The notes under the pieces were generated by a model that saw nothing but the letters and a program-made list of their open reading frames with translations, was not told the origin of the DNA and did no database searches. A stretch of 28,638 nt of DNA from Lachnospiraceae bacterium (GTDB lineage: Bacteria > Bacillota > Clostridia > Lachnospirales > Lachnospiraceae): positions 1 to 28,638 of the forward strand of contig JAGCCY010000283.1 of the NCBI GenBank assembly GCA_017651385.1, in the 5' to 3' direction. The translations under genes were made by a program, and so were the position numbers. Each line of letters opens with the position of its first letter. Position 1 is the first letter of the stretch. Shown here one piece after another: positions 1 to 9,099 of the stretch.

Positions 1-3
1 ATC

Positions 4-768
4 TTATTGCTCTACCATAGTTCTTACATAATCGCCCACGTATTTCGGAGCATCCGTACCGTATTTGGCCACAAGCTTCATGATGGCCGAGCCCACGATC
101 ACCCCGTCCGACAAAGAACGCATCTTAGCCGCCTGTTCCGGTGTGGATATACCGAATCCGACGGCGCAGGGAATGTCGGTATTGTCACGGATAAGCTTTA
201 CCATGGACGCAATATCGGTATTTATCTCGCTTCTTACACCCGTAACTCCGAGGCTTGAGACAATGTATATAAACCCTTCGGCTTCTTTTGCTATCATTGC
301 GATCCTTTCATGAGAAGTGGGTGCGATCAGCGATATAAAGTCTATTCCGTATTTTCTCGCTGTGGGCGCAAACTCTTCCTTTTCTTCGAAAGGAACATCG
401 GGAAGGATAAGACCGTTCATACCGACTTCGGCCGATCTTTTCATAAACTTATCGATCCCGTATGAATATACGACATTTGCATATGTCATAAACACAAGCG
501 GAACGGATACTTCTTTTCTTAACTCGATCACCATATCGAATATCTTATCGGTCGTGACACCTGTCTTTAATGCCCGAATGTTGGCTTCCTGTATAACAGG
601 TCCTTCCGCCGTCGGGTCCGAGAACGGGATACCGAGTTCCACTATGTCGGCTCCGTTTTTAACAGCCTCTTTTACTATTTCGATCGTATTCTCAAGCCCT
701 CCGTCTCCGCAGGTCACAAAGGGGATAAAGGCCTTTTTGTCTTTGAAAGCTTCTTTGATCTTACTCAT
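4..768 (-). CDS. trpA: Tryptophan synthase alpha chain
   Basis: Cleaves indole-3-glycerol phosphate to indole and glyceraldehyde 3-phosphate, and passes indole to TrpB in the alpha2beta2 complex. The reading frame extends upstream, but the ATG at 768 (MSKIKEAF) is preceded by GGGAGG at a good distance and gives 254 residues, close to the family norm. The barrel motif [15 protein letters not shown] is at residues 43-57. E44 matches the catalytic Glu49 of the enteric enzyme, but the second catalytic position (Asp60 there) is Glu55 here. It is the last gene of trpEGDCFBA; its start overlaps the end of trpB by 8 bases, implying translational coupling. No terminator is visible because the window ends 3 bases past the stop. 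Confidence 0.96.
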   Translation of the reverse strand: MSKIKEAFKDKKAFIPFVTCGDGGLENTIEIVKEAVKNGADIVELGIPFSDPTAEGPVIQEANIRALKTGVTTDKIFDMVIELRKEVSVPLVFMTYANVVYSYGIDKFMKRSAEVGMNGLILPDVPFEEKEEFAPTARKYGIDFISLIAPTSHERIAMIAKEAEGFIYIVSSLGVTGVRSEINTDIASMVKLIRDNTDIPCAVGFGISTPEQAAKMRSLSDGVIVGSAIMKLVAKYGTDAPKYVGDYVRTMVEQ

Positions 769-1945
769 TGATATCCTCCCCTCTGTATCTTGCGATCGCT
801 GCGCAGTCCTTGTCACCGCGGCCCGAGATCGTTATTACCATAATCTGATCTTTTGTATAGTCTTTTGCATGCTTCATCGCATAAGCGACCGCATGAGCCG
901 ATTCGATAGCGGGGATGATACCCTCTGTCCTTGAAAGAAACTCAAACGCATTTACAGCTTCATCGTCGGTTATCGCTACATATTCGGCCCTTCCCGTATC
1001 ATGAAGATCGGCATGCTCGGGTCCTATTCCGGGATAATCAAGTCCGGCGGAGATCGAATACACCGGAGCGATCTGACCATATTCATCCTGGCAGAAATAT
1101 GATTTCATGCCGTGGAAGATACCGAGCCTGCCCGTATTTATGGTAGCGGCCGTCTCAAAGGTATCTATGCCGCGTCCTGCCGCCTCACATCCGATAAGTT
1201 TGACTTCCTTATCTTCTATAAAGTTATAAAAAGAACCTATTGCGTTTGAACCGCCGCCCACACAGGCCACAACGGCATCGGGAAGACGTCCTTCACGCTT
1301 AAGCATTTCTTCTTTTATCTCTTTTGATATTACCGACTGGAAATCTCTTACGATCGTCGGGAACGGATGCGGCCCCATTACGGAACCCAGACAATAATGA
1401 GTATCCGCGATCCTGCTCGTCCATTCACGCATTGCTTCGGAAACGGCGTCCTTTAATGTTGCGGTACCGCTCTTAACAGGGATCACGGTCGCACCCAGAA
1501 GTCTCATCCTGTATACGTTCAATGCCTGTCTCTTTGTGTCCTCTTCACCCATGAAAACAACACATTCCATATTCATAAGCGCTGCTGCCGTCGCGGTGGC
1601 AACACCGTGCTGACCCGCACCGGTCTCGGCGATAAGGCGTGTCTTTCCCATCTTCTTTGCAAGAAGCGCCTGACCGAGCACGTTGTTTATCTTATGCGAA
1701 CCCGTATGATTTAAATCTTCTCTCTTTAAGTAGATCTTTGCACCGCCGAGATCCTTTGTCATCTTCTCCGCAAAATAAAGTCTTGAAGGCCTTCCGGCAT
1801 ATTCGTTTAAAAGTTCACCCAGCTCGCGGTTAAAATCCGGATCGTTTTTGTACCTGTTGTACGCTTCTTCAAGCTCGATCACCGCATTCATAAGTGTTTC
1901 GGGAATGTACTGTCCGCCGTGGACACCGAATCTTCCTCTGCTCAT
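761..1945 (-). CDS. trpB: Tryptophan synthase beta chain
   Basis: PLP enzyme that condenses indole with L-serine to give L-tryptophan. The 394-residue length is normal for the family. The PLP lysine is K85 in HTGSHKINN, the phosphate-binding glycine loop reads [11 protein letters not shown], and the N-terminal [13 protein letters not shown] is characteristic of TrpB1. It starts at ATG 1945, overlapping the trpF stop as ATGA, with GGAG just upstream. It ends in TAA at 761-763. Confidence 0.98.
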   Translation of the reverse strand: MSRGRFGVHGGQYIPETLMNAVIELEEAYNRYKNDPDFNRELGELLNEYAGRPSRLYFAEKMTKDLGGAKIYLKREDLNHTGSHKINNVLGQALLAKKMGKTRLIAETGAGQHGVATATAAALMNMECVVFMGEEDTKRQALNVYRMRLLGATVIPVKSGTATLKDAVSEAMREWTSRIADTHYCLGSVMGPHPFPTIVRDFQSVISKEIKEEMLKREGRLPDAVVACVGGGSNAIGSFYNFIEDKEVKLIGCEAAGRGIDTFETAATINTGRLGIFHGMKSYFCQDEYGQIAPVYSISAGLDYPGIGPEHADLHDTGRAEYVAITDDEAVNAFEFLSRTEGIIPAIESAHAVAYAMKHAKDYTKDQIMVITISGRGDKDCAAIARYRGEDINE

Positions 1946-2553
1946 CTTTTCTCCTCATTTCTCACTCTTTTGATAAAGAGTTCTATCTTTTCCCTGTCTT
2001 TTGCTCCGTCCGTCTCGACACCGGAACTTACATCAAGTCCTATAAGATGGACGCTTCTGTTTAAAAGAACGCCACCGACATTATCCGGACTTAAACCGCC
2101 CGCCAAAATGTAGTCCCGCTTCACGGATCTTATAAGTTCTTCGTTAAGCTTTTTCCCGCTTCCCTGCCCGCTGTCCAATAGTATCATATCGGCCGGAGAA
2201 TTGTTTATAAGATCGATATCCGTATCTTCTTTTACCACAAATGCCTTGATGACAGGCTTATCGGTTTTTTCTTTTAATGCTTTTATGTATGCTTCATCTT
2301 CGTCGCCGTGAAGCTGGGCTGCGTCGATGATGTTATCATCAAGAAGCGATAGGACTTCGTTAAGCGGATCGTCCACAAAGACTCCGACGGCTTTAATATC
2401 TTTATCAAGGCGTTCTTTTAACAGCCCTGCCGTTTCCATATCGATCGTCCTTTTACGCCCCTTTGCAAACACAAAGCCTATATAATCGGGCTTAAGCTCA
2501 TTGACATATGCTATATCGTTTTGTGTTTTAAGACCACAGATCTTTATTATCAT
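1942..2553 (-). CDS. trpF: Phosphoribosylanthranilate isomerase
   Basis: Converts N-(5-phosphoribosyl)-anthranilate to the carboxyphenylamino-deoxyribulose phosphate used by TrpC. At 203 residues it is a stand-alone TrpF, not a TrpC-TrpF fusion. KICGLKT at residues 4-10 holds the conserved general-base cysteine C6. The phosphate-binding end of the barrel shows [11 protein letters not shown] and GLDVSSGVE. It overlaps trpC by 4 bases (ATGA) and trpB by 4 bases, so these genes are probably translationally coupled. Confidence 0.96.
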   Translation of the reverse strand: MIIKICGLKTQNDIAYVNELKPDYIGFVFAKGRKRTIDMETAGLLKERLDKDIKAVGVFVDDPLNEVLSLLDDNIIDAAQLHGDEDEAYIKALKEKTDKPVIKAFVVKEDTDIDLINNSPADMILLDSGQGSGKKLNEELIRSVKRDYILAGGLSPDNVGGVLLNRSVHLIGLDVSSGVETDGAKDREKIELFIKRVRNEEKR

Positions 2554-3338
2554 ATAAGTCCTCTTAACTTATCAAGCTCGGCTTTTTTATCGGGTGCACG
2601 CATTAAGGATTCTCCTATGAGAACGCCGTCGACTTTTCCTTCGTATAAGGTTTTGATGTCCCCCGCGGTCTTTATCCCGCTTTCGGCCACAAACAGTATA
2701 TCATCGGGTACAAGGCTTCGAAGTCTTAGGGAATTTCCTATATCGACCGTAAAGTCCTTAAGGTTTCTGTTGTTTACCCCGATCATCCTCGCGCCCGCAC
2801 TTACGGCCGACTTAACTTCATCTTCGTCGTGAGCCTCCACCAAAGCCGAAAGCCCCAAAGAATCCGCGATCTTAATGTACTTTTCAAGCGTTTCCGTAGA
2901 TAGAAGCGAGCATATCAAAAGTACACAGGAAGCACCCAGGGTCTTTGCTTCGTATATCATGTATTCGTCGACCGTGAAATCCTTTCGAAGACACGGAATA
3001 TTTACATTTTCCGATATCTCCTTAAGATATCCGTCACTTCCCAGAAACCACTTAGGCTCGGTAAGTACCGATATACATGAGGCTCCCGCCGCTTCGTATT
3101 CTTTCGCTATCTTGACATAAGGAAAATCCTCTGCGATAAGACCCTTTGACGGAGAAGCCTTTTTACATTCGCATATAAAGCTCATACCGTCTTTCTTTAT
3201 TGCCTTTTCAAAAGAAAAAGCATTGTCTTTGGGAAGTGCGAGTGCTCTTTCTTTAAGAGCGTCCAAAGGAAGCGTTTTTTTGCCTGCTATTACTCTTTCC
3301 CTTGCATATTCGGCTATCGTGTTAAGTATGTTGTCCAT
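2550..3338 (-). CDS. trpC: Indole-3-glycerol phosphate synthase
   Basis: Closes the indole ring to form indole-3-glycerol phosphate, the TrpA substrate. The 262-residue protein is a single (beta/alpha)8 barrel. ECKKASPSKG at residues 57-66 carries a catalytic lysine, CLRKDFTVDEYMIYEA follows, and VGVNNRNLKDFTVD and VAESGIKTAGD are the expected later strands. The start ATG has GAGG a few bases upstream and lies 8 bases after the trpD stop. Its stop overlaps the trpF start. Confidence 0.97.
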   Translation of the reverse strand: MDNILNTIAEYARERVIAGKKTLPLDALKERALALPKDNAFSFEKAIKKDGMSFICECKKASPSKGLIAEDFPYVKIAKEYEAAGASCISVLTEPKWFLGSDGYLKEISENVNIPCLRKDFTVDEYMIYEAKTLGASCVLLICSLLSTETLEKYIKIADSLGLSALVEAHDEDEVKSAVSAGARMIGVNNRNLKDFTVDIGNSLRLRSLVPDDILFVAESGIKTAGDIKTLYEGKVDGVLIGESLMRAPDKKAELDKLRGLI

Positions 3339-3346
3339 GCTTTCCT

Positions 3347-4366
3347 CTATTTGTTTGACTTTTCAATGATCTCTTCAAGTTTCTTAAGCGCAAGACCCTC
3401 ATCGATGAGTCTGGCTGCTTCTTTAACACCGTCTTCGAAAGTATCTGCCTTGCCTCCCACATAGATCGCAGCGCCGGCGTTAAGTAATACTGCGCTTCTC
3501 TTTGCGCCTCTTTCTTTGCCGGATAAGATATCTCTGGTGATCTGTGCGTTTTCTTCAGCCGTGCCGCCCGTAAGGTCGCCCGCATTGCCTCTTACAAGAC
3601 CGAAATCTTCGGGTCTGATCTCATAATCCGTATATTTTCCGTTGTTGATCTCACAGACTGTTGTGGGTCCGCATGCCGAGATCTCATCGAGCTTTTCATG
3701 TCCGTATACCACAAGGCCTCTCTTTACGCCAAGGTCTGTAAGAACTCTTGCCAAAGGTCCCACAAGATAATCGTCATATACACCCAAAATCTGCATCGAA
3801 GGCTTTGCGGGATTGGTAAGGGGGCCTAAGATATTAAATACCGTTCTGAAACCGAGTTCTTTTCTGATGGCACCCACGTACTTCATGGATGAGTGATACT
3901 TCTGGGCAAAGAAGAAGCAGAATCCCGCATCATCGAGCATCGATACGCACTTTTCGGGTGACATGTCAATGTTGATGCCGAGTGCTTCAAGGCAGTCCGC
4001 TGCGCCCGACTTTGATGATGCGGCGCGGTTACCGTGCTTTGCGACTCTTATGCCTGCGGAAGCGATCACCATTGCGGAAGTTGTGGAGATGTTGAAACTC
4101 TGTGAATTGTCTCCGCCTGTTCCCACGATCTCAAGAACATCCTTATCGTAGGAGATCGTTGTCGCATGCTCTCTCATTGCCGTTGCACAGCCTGCTATCT
4201 CGTCCTGAGTCTCGGCCTTTGCGGACTTTGTGGAAAGTGCCGCAAGGAAAGCTGCGTTCTGTGTGGGCGTTGTTTCACCGTTCATGATCTCGTTCATAAC
4301 GGTATATGCTTCATCATAAGTTAAATCCTGCTTGCTTACAATTTTTACTATAGCTTCTTTGATCAT
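3347..4366 (-). CDS. trpD: Anthranilate phosphoribosyltransferase
   Basis: Transfers phosphoribosyl from PRPP to anthranilate. The length of 339 residues is normal for a monofunctional TrpD. The PRPP-binding loop GTGGD is at residues 82-86, followed by [40 protein letters not shown] and the [12 protein letters not shown] segment. The start follows a GAGAGGGA Shine-Dalgarno sequence. It lies 24 bases after trpG, the largest gap in the operon. TrpG and TrpD are not fused, unlike in enterics. Confidence 0.97.
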   Translation of the reverse strand: MIKEAIVKIVSKQDLTYDEAYTVMNEIMNGETTPTQNAAFLAALSTKSAKAETQDEIAGCATAMREHATTISYDKDVLEIVGTGGDNSQSFNISTTSAMVIASAGIRVAKHGNRAASSKSGAADCLEALGINIDMSPEKCVSMLDDAGFCFFFAQKYHSSMKYVGAIRKELGFRTVFNILGPLTNPAKPSMQILGVYDDYLVGPLARVLTDLGVKRGLVVYGHEKLDEISACGPTTVCEINNGKYTDYEIRPEDFGLVRGNAGDLTGGTAEENAQITRDILSGKERGAKRSAVLLNAGAAIYVGGKADTFEDGVKEAARLIDEGLALKKLEEIIEKSNK

Positions 4367-4390
4367 TTTTTGTCCCTCTCATATTTTGAT

Positions 4391-4972
4391 TTATTGTTTG
4401 CTGTTGCTTATATTGATAAAGTTTCTTATTATATCGCGTCCTGCCGGAGTTAGTATCGATTCGGGGTGGAACTGAAGACCGTATACAGGATACTCTTCAT
4501 GCTCTACCGCCATTATCTCGCCGTCTCTTGTGACTGCCGTGACCTTAAGTTCTTTGGGGATCGTGTTCTCATCCGCTGCAAGCGAATGATATCTTGCAAC
4601 CTCGATCACATCCGCACAGTCGTTAAAAAGCTTTGAGTTAACGTCGAGCCTTGCCATCGAACTCTTTCCGTGCATAAGCTTCTTTGCGTAGCCAACCTTT
4701 GCTCCGTATGCCGTACATATCGCCTGGTGGCCCAGACACACACCGAGTATCGGGATCTTGCTTCCGAGTTTTTTGACCGTCTCGATACAGATGCCCGCAT
4801 CTTCGGGTCTTCCCGGTCCGGGTGAAAGAATGATTGCATCGGGTTTTAATTCCTTAACTTCGTCAACTGTAAGTTCATCATTTCTTATCACTTTTATATC
4901 CGGCTCAAACTCACCGATAAGCTGGTAAAGGTTATAGGAAAAACTGTCATAATTGTCTATAAGTAAGATCAT
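4391..4972 (-). CDS. trpG: Anthranilate synthase, glutamine amidotransferase component
   Basis: Class I glutamine amidotransferase that supplies ammonia to TrpE. The start at ATG 4972 (MILLIDNYDSF) is preferred over an upstream extension because it begins exactly at the conserved LIDNYDSF strand, giving 193 residues. The catalytic triad is visible: C79 in GVCLGHQAI, H169 and E171 in FHPES. LSPGPGRPEDAG is the oxyanion loop. It overlaps the trpE stop by one base (TAATG). Clostridial TrpG can also serve 4-amino-4-deoxychorismate synthesis; no pab gene is present here. Confidence 0.97.
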   Translation of the reverse strand: MILLIDNYDSFSYNLYQLIGEFEPDIKVIRNDELTVDEVKELKPDAIILSPGPGRPEDAGICIETVKKLGSKIPILGVCLGHQAICTAYGAKVGYAKKLMHGKSSMARLDVNSKLFNDCADVIEVARYHSLAADENTIPKELKVTAVTRDGEIMAVEHEEYPVYGLQFHPESILTPAGRDIIRNFINISNSKQ

Positions 4973-6423
4973 TACAGTACCTCCTTTGCCATATCTATCG
5001 CCTTGGCTACAGCTGCGGCTTTGTTTAAACATTCGGTGAACTCCGATTCGGGTACGGAATCGGCTACGATGCCGGCTCCGCTTCTTACGAATACTTTTCC
5101 TTTTTTCTTGTATGCGGTCCTGATCGCTATGCAGGTATCAAGGTTTCCGGTAAAGTCTATATATCCGATCGCTCCGCCGTAGATACCGCGCTTGTTCTTT
5201 TCAAACTCGTTTATAAGCTCACAGGCCTTGATCTTGGGCGCTCCGGAAAGTGTCCCTGCAGGAAGTATCGCGCCGACAGCCGACATTGCGTCTTCGCTGT
5301 CTTTTATGATTCCTCTTACCGTTGAGCCTATGTGCATTACATGCGAGAACATGAGCACATCCCTTAAGCTTTCAACCTCTACCGTTCCGAATTTTGATAT
5401 ACGGCCTATATCGTTTCTTCCGAGATCCACAAGCATGTTGTGCTCGGCAAGTTCTTTGGGATCTCTTAAAAGTTCTTCTTTTAACGCTTCGTCTTCATCA
5501 TGGTTTCTGCCCCTCGGTCTTGTACCGGCAAGCGGGAAAGTATGAAGCACTCCGTCCTCGAGTTTTACAAGCGTCTCGGGCGATGCGCCCGCGATCTCAA
5601 GATCGTTGCTTCCGAAGTAGAACATGTAAGGCGAAGGATTGATGGTCCTTAAAACCCTGTAGGTATTTATGAGCGATCCCTCAAATTCGGCCGAAAGCTT
5701 ATTTGAAAGAACGATCTGGAAGATATCGCCTTCGATTATGTGATGCTTGGCCTTTTCGACCATTTCGCAAAACTCTTCTTTGGAAAACTCGGGCTTAAAC
5801 TCTTCCTTTGCATAACCCTTTATATCGTCGCTCATCTTACCGTTCGTGATAAGATCCACCATACCGTCCAGATCTTTCTGAGCTCTTTTGTATTCGTTGT
5901 CTATATCGTTGAGCTTTATGTTGGCGATAAGGATTATCTTCTGCTTTAAGTGATCGAAGGCTATGACCTTGTCAAAAAGCATTAAGTCCACATCGTTAAA
6001 CCCTTCATCGTCATCCTCGATAAGTTTAAGAGTAGGCTCTACATACTTTATGTAGTCATATGCGAAATATCCCACAAGACCGCCCGTGAACGGGGGAAGT
6101 CCTAAAACCTTGGGGCTTTTATATGTCTTTAAAAGGTTTCTTATGTATTTGTAAGGCTCATTTGTCATTATCACGTCCTTATCGATCTTAAGGACCCCGT
6201 TAAGACAGGTGATCTCGTGCTTGGGATCGTATCCCAAAAATGTGTATCTGCCCCAGTTATCGTTGTCCGCAACCGATTCAAGAAGATAGCAGTGATCCGA
6301 TACATTCTTAAGTATCCTCAATACCTCAAGCGGAGTCTTCATATCCGACAGCATTTCACGCGATACGGGTGCTATATCGTACCGGCCCGTTTCTTTTAAT
6401 TTCCTCAGTTCCTCGATCGTCAT
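4972..6423 (-). CDS. trpE: Anthranilate synthase component I
   Basis: Converts chorismate and ammonia (from TrpG) to anthranilate, the committed step to tryptophan. ATG 6423 is chosen because a strong GAGGAGGG Shine-Dalgarno lies just upstream; the longer open frame runs back through the T-box and is not coding. This gives 483 residues. LLES at residues 47-50 matches the motif that binds feedback-inhibiting tryptophan. The C-terminal chorismate-binding domain shows DIFQIVLSNKL, SPSPYMFYF-like NPSPYMFYF, FPLAGTRPRGR and PAGTLSGAPK. First gene of the operon, about 30 bases after the T-box terminator. Confidence 0.98.
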   Translation of the reverse strand: MTIEELRKLKETGRYDIAPVSREMLSDMKTPLEVLRILKNVSDHCYLLESVADNDNWGRYTFLGYDPKHEITCLNGVLKIDKDVIMTNEPYKYIRNLLKTYKSPKVLGLPPFTGGLVGYFAYDYIKYVEPTLKLIEDDDEGFNDVDLMLFDKVIAFDHLKQKIILIANIKLNDIDNEYKRAQKDLDGMVDLITNGKMSDDIKGYAKEEFKPEFSKEEFCEMVEKAKHHIIEGDIFQIVLSNKLSAEFEGSLINTYRVLRTINPSPYMFYFGSNDLEIAGASPETLVKLEDGVLHTFPLAGTRPRGRNHDEDEALKEELLRDPKELAEHNMLVDLGRNDIGRISKFGTVEVESLRDVLMFSHVMHIGSTVRGIIKDSEDAMSAVGAILPAGTLSGAPKIKACELINEFEKNKRGIYGGAIGYIDFTGNLDTCIAIRTAYKKKGKVFVRSGAGIVADSVPESEFTECLNKAAAVAKAIDMAKEVL

Positions 6424-6447
6424 TTTTCCCTCCTCATTTTGGCGTAT

Positions 6448-6484
6448 AAAAAAAGTCCCTGACAGTATAACTACTGTCAGGGAC
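6448..6484 (-). terminator. T-box intrinsic terminator before trpE
   Basis: A perfect 13-bp stem (arms GTCCCTGACAGTA and TACTGTCAGGGAC) with a 4-base loop, followed on the minus strand by seven T residues. It lies between the T-box core and trpE, so it is the regulated terminator of the leader and not an operon end. Confidence 0.93.
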
Positions 6485-6727
6485 GAATATACAAATACAC
6501 TATCCGCGGTGCCACCCTTATTCATCACGACATGACTCGTGACCTTAGCGGGATACCAACATATCCCCGGCAACTAACGCATGCCTCTCGTCGCGGTATT
6601 TCCACCGCGCCCTCCGAAGTCCATTCACTCAAGCCTTTACTACCCGGATCTCACCATCCCGGACTCTCTTTACAGCAAGTGTCCCAAGCTACTCCTCTTC
6701 GTCAACGGTTTAGTACTTTATTTGGTT
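6448..6727 (-). ncRNA. T-box leader, tryptophan-specific, for trpEGDCFBA
   Basis: A 5' untranslated leader that binds tRNA-Trp and allows readthrough when the tRNA is uncharged. On the minus strand it contains the T-box core GGGTGGCACCGCGGAT (6502-6517), whose UGGC pairs the tRNA acceptor end. A Stem I arm contains GAATGGACTTC, whose TGG at 6621-6623 sits where the specifier codon is expected. A terminator hairpin follows. The 5' end is estimated from the promoter about 7 bases upstream. I did not fold the full Stem I; the specifier is assigned from the local context, which is identical in the second T-box of this window. Confidence 0.93.
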
Positions 6728-6733
6728 GAAGTA

Positions 6734-6762
6734 AGAATAATATTTTTTTAAGCTCTTGTCAA
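6734..6762 (-). promoter_or_regulatory. Promoter of the trp operon
   Basis: Minus-strand TTGACA (6757-6762) and TATTCT (6734-6739) are separated by 17 bases, a good sigma-A type promoter in an A+T-rich stretch. It lies immediately upstream of the T-box leader and 27 bases after the stop of the upstream lipoprotein gene. Confidence 0.75.
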
Positions 6763-6788
6763 CAATTTTTTATATAACTGATATAAGT

Positions 6789-8081
6789 TTACTCACCTTC
6801 AAAAACCTTCACTCCGTGTTCAAGGTACATACCGTCTGCTGCGTATGCGAACTTTGTCATTTCGGTGATCTGCCCTGCCTCATCCGTTACGACTTTGACA
6901 AGACAAGGATCAAAGTAACCTCCGGATGCCATATACTGCATCCCTTTATATTCATAATTAACGGCCGAATATGCGTACTCATCGTTGGGAATAATGTATC
7001 CCATAGCATTCTCTTCCTTACCGTCCACGGTAACGGTCGTCTTAAATACCTCAACACGCTGGAGGGTACAACTGTTGCCAAACTCAGCCCATTTGAACGC
7101 ATAGAACGATGTTCCTTTCATTCGTACATCATCCTCGATCCCGACGGTTGAAGGGGTTGTCGAATCAGTCTCATACTCCCCATCGTAATCATACGAATCA
7201 GGTCTTCGTAAGAACCATGTTCCGTATGAACTCCTGTCATACATAAGGCCATCCGACGCAAACCCTGTCCTTTCGTCGCCCAGCTCTCTTAACATCATAT
7301 AATCAATTCCGAGATTATTGGCGATCAGTATCTGAAATGATTGTTCGGGTCTCACTTCATCCCAGCTGTATTCCCCTGATGTAAATTTGTTTGAAAGAAT
7401 CATTCGGTCATACGTTCCCTGTTTTTCTTTAAAAACATCCGAAAGTTCAACAGTAAAGGTCGTTTTATCACCGTTTGGCCTGATGAAACGCATCATATGA
7501 TAGTCCGGTGCCGAAAAATGAACGATATCCCGCATGATACCGGGTTCCTGCAACATCTCCCCGTTGTCCATTATCTCCCAGTCACCCTGTAAGAGTCCGA
7601 GCATGATCGTATCTCCGGGGTCGTACTCGTTCCTTTTAAACACGGTACGCTTATAACCTCCGTCACCGTCAAGTATGGGCCATGTGTATGCCTCGATCTT
7701 ATCTTCTCCGGCAAAATAATTAACCTCATAGAAGAAGAAAAATTTATCCTCAATAGCAAAGGATATCCGATCATCAACGGTCTCCGCCTTGAATGCCGTG
7801 GAACTGTTAAGATCATAACCTGTAACGGTAATGACCCCGTCCTCTATCAAAAGGGCCATGCCTGTTTCATCCTGAGCATACCATGTGCCGTCGCAATCAT
7901 GATAAGGCTCTGTTTTATCCTCTTTTTCCACAGATGTCGATGTCCTCCCCGTGTTTGCATCATCCTTAGAATCATTCTCCACCGAGATACTTTGCGGCAT
8001 ATCAACAGAAACTTCAAACGGCGAAGAACACCCGCCCAATGTCAATATCCCGATGAGAAAAACTATGATCACTGCTTTCAT
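6789..8081 (-). CDS. Lipoprotein of unknown function
   Basis: A 430-residue predicted lipoprotein starting at ATG 8081. The signal sequence MKAVIIVFLIGILTLGGC has the lipobox LGGC with the lipidated cysteine at residue 18, so the protein should be anchored on the outer face of the membrane. A Ser/Thr/Asp/Glu-rich linker of about 45 residues follows. Three G-x-W elements recur at residues 65-67 (DGTWYAQD), 166-168 (QGDWEIMD) and 287-289 (YGTWFLRR). They suggest repeated lipocalin-like or beta-barrel modules, but that is inference. No enzymatic motif was recognised. GGGGGA lies about 10 bases before the start. Its neighbours (znuB upstream, trp downstream) give no functional clue. Confidence 0.85.
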   Translation of the reverse strand: MKAVIIVFLIGILTLGGCSSPFEVSVDMPQSISVENDSKDDANTGRTSTSVEKEDKTEPYHDCDGTWYAQDETGMALLIEDGVITVTGYDLNSSTAFKAETVDDRISFAIEDKFFFFYEVNYFAGEDKIEAYTWPILDGDGGYKRTVFKRNEYDPGDTIMLGLLQGDWEIMDNGEMLQEPGIMRDIVHFSAPDYHMMRFIRPNGDKTTFTVELSDVFKEKQGTYDRMILSNKFTSGEYSWDEVRPEQSFQILIANNLGIDYMMLRELGDERTGFASDGLMYDRSSYGTWFLRRPDSYDYDGEYETDSTTPSTVGIEDDVRMKGTSFYAFKWAEFGNSCTLQRVEVFKTTVTVDGKEENAMGYIIPNDEYAYSAVNYEYKGMQYMASGGYFDPCLVKVVTDEAGQITEMTKFAYAADGMYLEHGVKVFEGE

Positions 8082-8114
8082 ATTTTTAAAATCCCCCAAA
8101 TCATACTTGAATGC

Positions 8115-8225
8115 TCACATATCAGAGCTTTCAGAACAGCCGCATGTTTTCAATATCCTTAAATTTTGACTGTCCTCATAATATTTTACATCATTGGGAT
8201 CTGTTTTTCCACTCTTCATCGGCAT
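8115..8225 (-). CDS. Possible small cysteine-containing ORF
   Basis: An open frame of 36 residues between znuB and the lipoprotein gene, beginning MPMKSGKTDPND and ending TCGCSESSDM. The composition is protein-like, with a C-G-C pair near the end. There is no convincing Shine-Dalgarno sequence, so it may be a chance ORF or a remnant. If real, a CGC motif beside a zinc transporter could bind metal; that is speculation. No terminator hairpin was seen elsewhere in the 8100-8253 gap. Confidence 0.22.
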   Translation of the reverse strand: MPMKSGKTDPNDVKYYEDSQNLRILKTCGCSESSDM

Positions 8226-8253
8226 TGTTTGATCTTTAATACAAAAGACTTTT

Positions 8254-9099
8254 TCAGGCGCCCTTAACCTTACCTATCACGAAACATATAAGGAATAAGA
8301 TCATGTCGCAGACCACTATCGTGGCGCCTACCGGAGTCGAAAGAAGTATCGAAATGAGGATCCCCGCAAAAGCACATATTACCGACATTATCGCTGATAA
8401 GATCACAACACTCTTAAAGCTGCTAAACAAGCTCATCGAAGAAAGTGCCGGGAATATGATAAGTGCCGAGATAAGGAGCGATCCCACAAAATTCATGCCG
8501 AGTACTATTACGATCGCGATCATAACAGCGATCATAAGGTTATTAAAATTTGCACTCCTGCCCGTTGCCGTCACAAAGTTTTCATCAAATGTGACCGCAA
8601 ATATCCTGTTATACAAAACAACGAACAATACCATCACAACCGCCGAAAGAACAAAACACAGAACAACATCTTTAACCTGAAGCGTAATTATCGATGCCGA
8701 TCCAAACAACGTGCTGCACACATCTCCCGATACATTGGCCGAAGTCGAAAAGACATTCATGAGCATATAGCCTACCGCAAGAGCGCCCACCGAAAGCATC
8801 GCTATCGCGGCATCGCCTTTGATCTTTGCGTTCTGCCCTGTTCTTAGAAGAAGTATTGCCGTAATGACCGTGACAGGAAGGACGAGCACCGACTGATCCG
8901 CAAGCTTAAGTACCGATGCTACAGCCATTGCGCCGAAAGCAACATGCGAAAGCCCGTCGCCTATGAACGAATAACGCTTAAGTACGAGCGTTACGCCCAG
9001 AAGCGATGAACAGAGTGCTATAAGTATACCTACAATGACCGCATACTTTACAAACGGGAATTCAAAATAGAATTGCAGTGTTTTGATCATATTCTGCAT
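8254..9099 (-). CDS. znuB: Zinc ABC transporter permease
   Basis: Integral membrane subunit of a zinc-uptake ABC transporter of the ZnuB/AdcB/MntB family (ABC-3). About 281 residues with seven to nine hydrophobic segments. The family signature near the N-terminus is present: LVLKRYSFIGDGLSHVAFGAMAVA, with the D-G-x-S-H-x-x-F-G pattern. The ATG at 9099 overlaps the znuC stop by one base (TAATG). An ATG nine bases further in is better spaced from the GGAAGGA Shine-Dalgarno, so the true start may be 9090. Last gene of the zinc operon. Confidence 0.92.
   Translation of the reverse strand: MQNMIKTLQFYFEFPFVKYAVIVGILIALCSSLLGVTLVLKRYSFIGDGLSHVAFGAMAVASVLKLADQSVLVLPVTVITAILLLRTGQNAKIKGDAAIAMLSVGALAVGYMLMNVFSTSANVSGDVCSTLFGSASIITLQVKDVVLCFVLSAVVMVLFVVLYNRIFAVTFDENFVTATGRSANFNNLMIAVMIAIVIVLGMNFVGSLLISALIIFPALSSMSLFSSFKSVVILSAIMSVICAFAGILISILLSTPVGATIVVCDMILFLICFVIGKVKGA

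Noticed and set aside
6424..6573. Longer TrpE with 50 extra N-terminal residues
   Set aside because: The extension runs through the T-box core and terminator. ATG 6423 has a strong Shine-Dalgarno and matches the family start.
7899..8169. Plus-strand ORFs opposite the start of the lipoprotein gene
   Set aside because: They lie antisense to the signal peptide and linker of a well-supported gene, lack ribosome-binding sites and show no family motif.
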